Shown piece after piece: positions 6,652 through 13,282 of a stretch of DNA of 13,282 bases. Below the pieces are notes generated by a model. It saw only the letters and a list, made by a program, of their open reading frames with translations, did not search any database and had not been told where the DNA came from. This DNA is from Planctomycetota bacterium (GTDB lineage Bacteria; Planctomycetota; UBA1135; GCA-002686595), in NCBI GenBank assembly GCA_013140785.1, contig JABFRZ010000451.1:1-13282 (forward strand), in the 5' to 3' direction. The first letter of the stretch is position 1. Every line of letters starts with the position of its first letter. A program made the translations under genes and the position numbers.

Positions 6652-7377
6652 ATGCAGACACATAGAAACGTTCTCGTGTTCGCGGCCAGCGCGCTTTGTC
6701 TCGGCACGACGATCCTCCTGACGGGGGCCGCCCATCCGGCACGCGCGTCGACTCCCGAGCAAGAGGTCCAGCTGTCGTTCTCGCGGATCTACTGGGAGTA
6801 CAACTCCTCGGCCAACGACCTGGGCGTGCACGTCACGCTCGACGGTGAGGACTGGACCCAGCTCGAGATCGAGAACCCCGACGAGCGCATCCTCTTCAAG
6901 GTCAGTGGCCGTGGGCCCTACAGGGACCTAGGCATGACCGAGCTCTTCTTCGAAGGGGCAGAGCCGTCGCTGGACGAGTTCCCGCTCCAGGACCTGCTCG
7001 ACCTCTTCCCCGAGGGCGAGTACGAGTTCTCCGGGCTGACAGCAGGCGGGGAAGAGATCGAGGGCGAGTGGATGTTCACCCACGCCATCCCGGACGGTCC
7101 CGACGTGTTCGCGGACGTGGGTCCGAAGAACCGCCTGCGCATCCGCTGGAACGAAGTGACCGCGCCGCCGCCGGGTTTCCCGAACGAGCCGATCCACATC
7201 GTCGGGTACCAGGTCATCGTCGGGACCTTCCAGGTCACCCTGCCGGCCACGGCCCGCAGCGTCACCGTCCCGCCTGAGTACGTGCAGGCACTGGGCCACG
7301 GCGTGCACCCCTTCGAGGTCCTGGCGATCGAAGCCAGCGCCAACCAGACGCTCACCGAGGGGACCTTCACGCTGTAG
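6652..7377 (+). CDS. Secreted protein of unknown function with FN3-like C-terminal domain
   Basis: From ATG 6652 the product has 241 aa. It opens with a classical signal peptide: MQTHRN, a hydrophobic core at about 7-27, and a cleavage-like A-R-A|S site near residue 32. The N-terminal half of the mature part (YWEYNSSANDLGVHVTLDG, then a Glu-rich FFEGAEPSLDEFP stretch) looks like a compact beta domain whose family I cannot name. The C-terminal part (from about 150, RLRIRWNEVTAPPPGFP, then IVGYQVIVG and a closing beta strand) has the Trp/Tyr spacing of a fibronectin type III domain. The mature protein is strongly acidic and has no membrane anchor, so it is probably periplasmic or extracellular. 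I chose 6652 over the longer open frame because the signal peptide begins there. It is monocistronic by layout, with a strong hairpin after it. Confidence 0.8.
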   Translation: MQTHRNVLVFAASALCLGTTILLTGAAHPARASTPEQEVQLSFSRIYWEYNSSANDLGVHVTLDGEDWTQLEIENPDERILFKVSGRGPYRDLGMTELFFEGAEPSLDEFPLQDLLDLFPEGEYEFSGLTAGGEEIEGEWMFTHAIPDGPDVFADVGPKNRLRIRWNEVTAPPPGFPNEPIHIVGYQVIVGTFQVTLPATARSVTVPPEYVQALGHGVHPFEVLAIEASANQTLTEGTFTL

Positions 7378-7385
7378 TCGTGTGC

Positions 7386-7397
7386 TTCGGGCCCGAA
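7386..7397. repeat. 12-bp perfect palindrome TTCGGGCCCGAA
   Basis: The palindrome lies 9 bases after the stop of the secreted-protein gene. It may be part of the termination region; as DNA it is also a plausible dimeric protein site. Confidence 0.35.
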
Positions 7398-7403
7398 AGG
7401 CAA

Positions 7404-7440
7404 GGAGCCTGCTCCTACCCTCGAGGTGGGAGCAGGCTCC
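7404..7440. terminator. Strong 16-bp hairpin / REP-like inverted doublet
   Basis: The left arm 7404-7419 (GGAGCCTGCTCCTACC) pairs with 7425-7440 (GGTGGGAGCAGGCTCC) over 16 positions, one of them G-U, around a 5-base CTCGA loop. Each arm is itself a small palindrome (GGAGC-CT-GCTCC and GGGAGC-AG-GCTCCC including bases past 7440), as in paired REP (BIME) units. No T-run follows, so it is either a GC-rich terminator or a repetitive extragenic palindrome doublet, and it may serve as both. Confidence 0.7.
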
Positions 7441-7578
7441 CGCCTCCGTCATGTCGAGCGGGAACGGGATCCTGCGGTCAGCGCTCCTCACGGCGGCAGC
7501 TCGGAGCTCATGTCGCCGTAATCCGCTGCTCCCCCGGCGCCGGGAACAGGGACTACACTTGAGCGCGGCGTCATCCCC

Positions 7579-8256
7579 ATGCGAATCCTGCTCATCGAGG
7601 ACTCCAAGAAGCTCGTGGACTCCCTGCGCCAAGAGCTCACGAGATCGGGTTTCGAGGTCGGCTCGGCCGCCAACGGCGAGCTGGGGCTGCGCCTCGCTCT
7701 GGGTGGAACGTGGGACCTCGTGGTCCTCGACCTGATGCTGCCGGACCTCTCGGGTCACGAGGTCCTGCGCCAGATGCGCGCGCAGGGCTGCCAGGCCTAC
7801 GTCCTCATCTTGACCGCGCTCGGCGCGGTCGAGGAGCGCGTGCGGGGCCTGCAGGCCGGAGCGGACGACTACCTCGGGAAGCCCTTCTCGTTCGACGAGC
7901 TCCTGGCACGCGTGCAGGCCTTGACACGCCGCAAGCACGGCCAGAGGTCGCCCGTCATCCGCATCGCCGACCTCGAGATCGATACGGCGGGACGCATCGT
8001 GCGCAGGAACGGGGCGGTGGTCTCGTTGACCAACCGGGAGTACCGCTTGCTCGAGCTCCTCGCCCTGCGGAACGGGGACACGGTCTCGCGCATGGAGATC
8101 GAGGAGCACCTGCACGGCTCGCGCAGCCTGCCGCTCAGCAACGTCGTGGACTCCGCGGTTTGCAACATACGCGCGAAGCTCAAGGAGCACGGCGCGGCGG
8201 CGCTGATCCATACCCGGCCCCGCCTCGGCTATGTGCTGAGCGCCGAGGCACCGTGA
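7579..8256 (+). CDS. OmpR/PhoB-type response regulator
   Basis: The 225-aa protein has an N-terminal receiver domain (about 1-115) with the full active site: Glu7-Asp8, phospho-acceptor Asp51 (VVLDLMLP), Thr79 (LILTA) and Lys101 (YLGKPF). A winged-helix output domain (about 128-222) ends with the usual VVDSAVCNIRAKL recognition helix region and RPRLGYVL hairpin. It binds DNA as a phosphorylated dimer, and its targets are unknown. Its TGA overlaps the GTG start of the histidine kinase gene (GTGA, 8253-8256), so the pair is cognate. A weak -10-like TACACT at 7554-7559 lies 20 bases before the ATG, without a matching -35, so the promoter is undecided. Confidence 0.95.
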   Translation: MRILLIEDSKKLVDSLRQELTRSGFEVGSAANGELGLRLALGGTWDLVVLDLMLPDLSGHEVLRQMRAQGCQAYVLILTALGAVEERVRGLQAGADDYLGKPFSFDELLARVQALTRRKHGQRSPVIRIADLEIDTAGRIVRRNGAVVSLTNREYRLLELLALRNGDTVSRMEIEEHLHGSRSLPLSNVVDSAVCNIRAKLKEHGAAALIHTRPRLGYVLSAEAP

Positions 8257-9662
8257 GGTCCATCCGGCGCGCGCTGCGCTTGCGCCTCTCCGGAGCCGCG
8301 CTCGTCCTCTTGGTCGCGGCGGCGGGGCTGCTCTATTCGGGTGTGCGCTGGCTGCTCACGGACCAGTTCGACGCGGCGCTGCACACCAAGCTCTTGACCT
8401 TCACCACCCTGATCGAGCAGGAGGGTGAGGGCGTCGAGCTCGGGTTCATCGCGCAGGCCATGCCCGAGTTCAGCGCGCCGTCCGAGCCGGAGTACGTGCA
8501 GATGTGGCTCACCAGTCGCGTGGAAGGCTGGGTGTTGTACCGCTCGCCCTCGCTGGAGGGCGGCGATCTGCCCAAGTTCGCCGGAACGGAGGAGCGCCCC
8601 GTGATCCGAAGCCTGGCCCTCCCGGATGGACGCGCGGGCAGAGCCATCGGTGCGGAGTTCGTGATCCACCACTACGACCCGGGCTCGAGTGGGACGGGTG
8701 CCGCCCACGTGCTCCTCGTGCTGGCCAGGGGAACGGCCGCGCTCGAGCGAGCGCTGCGGTTGCTCCTGGTGGGGACCAGCGCAGTCATCCTGCTCCTGCT
8801 GGGAGCCGGGCTCCTGCTCGGCGGCCAGGCCCTCACGCGTGGCTTGCGGCCGCTCGACGAGTTGGCGCGGCACGTCGGTGCCATCGAGGATCCCCTGCGC
8901 GCGCCGCGCTTCGATCCCGCCGGAGTTCCCGCCGAGCTCGCGCCCCTGGTCGAGAGCCACAACCAGATGCTGGGGCGCGTCTGCAAGGCCTTCGAGCGCG
9001 AGCGGCGTACCTCGGCCAACATCGCGCACGAGCTGCGCACCCCGCTCGCCGAGCTCTTGGTGCTGGCCGAGACGGCTCAGCGCTACCCCGCCGACCCGCT
9101 CGAGAACACACGCCGCCTGGAAGAGCTGCGCGAGATCGCCGAGCAGATGTCGACCCTGATCGCGACCCTGCTGGAACTCGCGCGCATGGAATCCGGCCAC
9201 GTTCCGCTCGAGATCGAGTCCATCGATCTGGCGGAGATGGTGCGCGACTGCTGGAGCCCGCTCGCAAGCGTCGCCGACGCGAAGCGGCAGACGTTCCGGC
9301 AACTAGCAGGTCGCGGCCCGCTCGTACGCGCCGACCGCGTCGCGCTCAGCATCCTGCTCGCGAACCTGTTGCGCAACGCCGTGGATCACGCCCCTGTGGG
9401 GGACCAGATCGGGTGCGAGGTCGCGAATACGGGCGCGCGTTGCGAGCTCGTCCTCTCGAACGCTGCCAACGACCTCACGCCCGCAGACCTCGACAAGCTC
9501 ACGGAACCATTCTGGCGCGCCAGCAAGTCGCGCGAGGACCGCTCTCACATCGGCATCGGACTCTCGCTGGTGCGCCGCTTGGCGGAGCTGCTCGAGGTCG
9601 AGCTCTCCTTCCAGCTGGAGGAACGTGTCTTCCGGGCGCGGCTCTCCTTCGAGGTCTGCTGA
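8253..9662 (+). CDS. Sensor histidine kinase, cognate to the preceding regulator
   Basis: The start is GTG 8253, overlapping the regulator's stop by 4 bp; it gives 469 aa. Domains: TM1 (about 12-31), an extracytoplasmic sensor region (about 32-165) with no family I recognise, TM2 (about 168-191), HAMP (about 192-245), HisKA with AHELRTP (His259 phospho-acceptor), and an ATPase domain with N-box NLLRNAVDHAP (Asn375) and a G2 box GIGLSLV (near 435). The G1 box is atypical: where most kinases have DxGxG, this one has SNAAND (Asn403 at the Asp position). A PFWR block follows, as in several OmpR-partner kinases. The stimulus is unknown; the position beside envelope genes suggests but does not show envelope sensing. 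Confidence 0.93.
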   Translation: MRSIRRALRLRLSGAALVLLVAAAGLLYSGVRWLLTDQFDAALHTKLLTFTTLIEQEGEGVELGFIAQAMPEFSAPSEPEYVQMWLTSRVEGWVLYRSPSLEGGDLPKFAGTEERPVIRSLALPDGRAGRAIGAEFVIHHYDPGSSGTGAAHVLLVLARGTAALERALRLLLVGTSAVILLLLGAGLLLGGQALTRGLRPLDELARHVGAIEDPLRAPRFDPAGVPAELAPLVESHNQMLGRVCKAFERERRTSANIAHELRTPLAELLVLAETAQRYPADPLENTRRLEELREIAEQMSTLIATLLELARMESGHVPLEIESIDLAEMVRDCWSPLASVADAKRQTFRQLAGRGPLVRADRVALSILLANLLRNAVDHAPVGDQIGCEVANTGARCELVLSNAANDLTPADLDKLTEPFWRASKSREDRSHIGIGLSLVRRLAELLEVELSFQLEERVFRARLSFEVC

Positions 9663-9665
9663 TCG

Positions 9666-9682
9666 GGCTCGGTTTTCGAGCC
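9666..9682 (+). terminator. Hairpin with T-rich loop just after the kinase stop
   Basis: GGCTCG (9666-9671) and CGAGCC (9677-9682) pair over 6 bp around GTTTT, starting 4 bases after the stop. There is no downstream T-run. It is a reasonable terminator for the two-component operon. Confidence 0.45.
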
Positions 9683-9737
9683 TGCCAGGCGCATGCTGAA
9701 GCGGCGCCCCGACGCGACGACTCTCGGCGATGGAGGC

Positions 9738-10134
9738 TCAGGGCCCGAACTCGGCCGAGGCTGAGATGCGGCCCGTGCCTGCGGGCGTCTCCGGCGACGG
9801 CTTGAGCTTCAGCTCACGGATCCCGAGCGCCTCGCGCAGGACCTGGTCGATGTCGCTCATCCACAGGAAGCGCATGGCCTTCTGCGTGTCCTCGGGGACG
9901 TCCTCGAAGTCCTTCTCGTTGCGCGCGGGCAGGCACACGGTCTTGATGCCGGCGCGGCGCGCAGCGAGGACCTTCTCCTTGATGCCGCCGACCGGCAGCA
10001 CCAGGCCGCGCAGGCTGATCTCGCCGGTCATGGCGAGGTCGCTCTTGATGGTCTTGCCGGTCAGGAGCGAGACCAGCGCGGTGGTCAGGGCCACGCCCGC
10101 GCTCGGGCCGTCTTTGGGGATCGCGCCGGCCGGC
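9738..10134 (-). pseudogene. lon: Duplicated 3' fragment of lon (protease domain C-terminal part)
   Basis: On the minus strand this encodes the last part of Lon from PAGAIPKDGPSAGV to the C-terminus. It is a near copy of the intact gene at 10923-11313 (offset 1179): only about 5 mismatches over 9781-10134, and more in the last 30 bp. It keeps both the catalytic Ser (DGPSAG) and Lys (GGIKEK) positions but lacks the N-domain, AAA+ module and a real start. A longer open frame reaching 10262 merely reads through the antisense of the peptidase fragment. Its C-terminus (SASAEFGP, stop at 9738) differs from the intact gene (SASAEAGQGSRPPSAGR). Expression seems unlikely. Confidence 0.88.
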
Positions 10135-10308
10135 CTCCTGCGCGGCGACGTGATCGTCGCCTTCGGCGCAATCGAGATCGGCGGCAAGGGCGACTTCATG
10201 TACGCGCTCAACGCGCACAAGCCCGGCGACGTGATCACCGTGCGCTTCCTGCGCGACGGCACCGAGGAGACGGCGCAGGTGACGCTGGAGTCGAACCAAG
10301 TCGAGTGA
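10128..10308 (+). pseudogene. Duplicated 3' fragment of the M28-PDZ peptidase gene
   Basis: This plus-strand stretch encodes AGLLRGDVIVAFGAIEIGG and onward to NQVE and TGA 10306-10308. It is the last third of a PDZ domain and the second copy of 675-855 (about 93% identical). It has no start, signal or catalytic domain, and upstream it is fused directly to the antisense of the lon fragment at 10128-10134. A 192-codon open frame beginning at 9730 joins the two but is a chance read-through of lon antisense. Treat it as a remnant. Confidence 0.88.
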
Positions 10309-10325
10309 GACGGTCCCGGACCGTC
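10309..10325. terminator. Dyad after the peptidase fragment, between convergent units
   Basis: GACGGTCC-C-GGACCGTC is a perfect 8-bp dyad directly after the TGA at 10308, realistically a 6-bp stem with a 5-base loop. It sits between the peptidase fragment and the end of the convergent CPBP gene. It may be the original terminator of the second peptidase copy. No T-run follows. Confidence 0.4.
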
Positions 10326-10374
10326 GCGTTGGAGGAGGGTGCCGCCGGCGAGTCTGGCGGCCGATTCCTGTTGA

Positions 10375-10889
10375 TTACCGCAACTGCGGGAACAACAAGA
10401 GCGCGAGCATCAAGACGGCGTTGTGCATGGCGTGGGCGGTCGCCGCCGTGACGTAGCTGGCCCGGAAGCCGACGTGCCGGACGAGCACGTAACCGAACGC
10501 GAAGACCGATCCGGCAAAGGACGTCGTGACTCCGTGCGCGCCGCCGCCGTTCAGGAAGTGACCGACGCCGAACACGCCGCCGCTGATCAGCGCGCATCCT
10601 ACCGAGCCCACGCCCAGGCGGCGCGCGATCTCGATCGGCAGGACCTGACCCACGAACGTCTCGTAGAGCGGGAACAACAGGACGGCCAGGAAGAACAGCA
10701 TGCCGCTCGACATGCCGGCCAGCCCCGCAGCCGCGGACGGGCCCCAGTGAGAGGAATCGAGGAACAGGCTGAGGCCACCGAGAGCGAGGCAGGATAGTGC
10801 GACGCTGAAGCCGGACAGGACGATGCCCGTCACGATCGAGCCCCGCAGTGGCTCCCTGGCGACTCGTTCACGAACTCTCGCGAGGGAGG

Positions 10890-10893
<4 letters not shown>
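10375..10893 (-). CDS. CPBP-type (CAAX protease/bacteriocin-processing-like) integral membrane protein
   Basis: The 172-aa protein has several hydrophobic segments (about 17-47, 55-79, 98-118, 123-140, 145-170). The CPBP (Abi) glutamic intramembrane protease motifs are partly kept. Motif 2 F-x-x-x-H is FGVGH (108-112) and motif 3 H-x-x-x-N is HAMHN (154-158). Motif 1, normally E-E-x-x-x-R, reads ETFVGQ (78-83), with the second Glu and the Arg replaced. The protein is short for the family and may be a catalytically altered member. The start is GTG at 10893, whose first bases overlap the lon stop (GTGA read on the minus strand), so it is coupled to lon translation. I see no Shine-Dalgarno. A partnership with Lon in membrane quality control is only suggested by this coupling. 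Confidence 0.78.

Positions 10894-13282
<2,389 letters not shown>

Noticed and set aside
7531..7559. Sigma-70 promoter before the response regulator
   Set aside because: TACACT is a fair -10, but the bases 17 upstream are GC-only with no -35 match; not strong enough to list.
9730..10308. 192-codon plus-strand frame that ends with the PDZ fragment
   Set aside because: Its first two thirds are the antisense of a lon copy; the same antisense frame also appears over the intact lon at 10945-11325, so it is a chance chimera.

Overview
This window is very GC-rich, densely coding bacterial DNA. It looks like a Gram-negative or otherwise complex-envelope organism, and Planctomycetota or Myxococcota are my best guesses. 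That placement rests only on base composition and gene style (M28-PDZ peptidase, HEAT-repeat protein, secreted FN3-like protein); no marker gene fixes it.

Layout, left to right. (1) 1-855 (+): the 3' part of a zinc aminopeptidase (M28) with a C-terminal PDZ domain, cut by the window edge. (2) 856-1448: non-coding DNA holding a 185-bp palindromic element (956-1140) with perfect 19-bp inverted ends. (3) 1449-5253 (+): a three-gene envelope cluster made of an ABC exporter-like protein with degenerate ATPase motifs, a LicC-type sugar/choline-phosphate nucleotidyltransferase, and a CDP-glycerol glycerophosphotransferase-like enzyme interrupted by seven copies of a 15-bp repeat. A membrane-anchored HEAT-repeat protein (5311-6321) follows. 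(4) 6652-7377 (+): a secreted protein of unknown function with an FN3-like C-terminus, followed by a strong hairpin or REP-like doublet. (5) 7579-9662 (+): an OmpR-type response regulator translationally coupled to its sensor histidine kinase. (6) 9738-10308: a chimeric scar in which a 3' fragment of lon (-) is joined head-on to a 3' fragment of the M28-PDZ peptidase gene (+). (7) 10375-13282 (-): the intact part of lon, whose stop overlaps the start of a small CPBP-type membrane protein gene.

The main structural observation is that the window reads peptidase - block 1 - lon fragment | peptidase fragment - block 2 - lon. The same two convergent gene ends occur twice, in the same order and orientation. 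The lon ends are about 97% identical and the peptidase ends about 93% identical. Block 1 is about 8.9 kb (envelope cluster, secreted protein, two-component system); block 2 holds only the CPBP gene. This is what one joins when two versions of the same peptidase/lon interval are linked by a single illegitimate junction (10128-10134, GC-rich microhomology). It suggests a variable-content locus, a recent rearrangement, or an assembly chimera.

Functionally, the nucleotidyltransferase would activate a phospho-alcohol or sugar phosphate as a CDP/NDP derivative. The glycerophosphotransferase-like enzyme would transfer it to a surface glycan or lipid, and the ABC protein could move the product across the membrane. 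The link between these genes is inferred from adjacency and family. The two-component system may sense the envelope, but its stimulus cannot be read from sequence.
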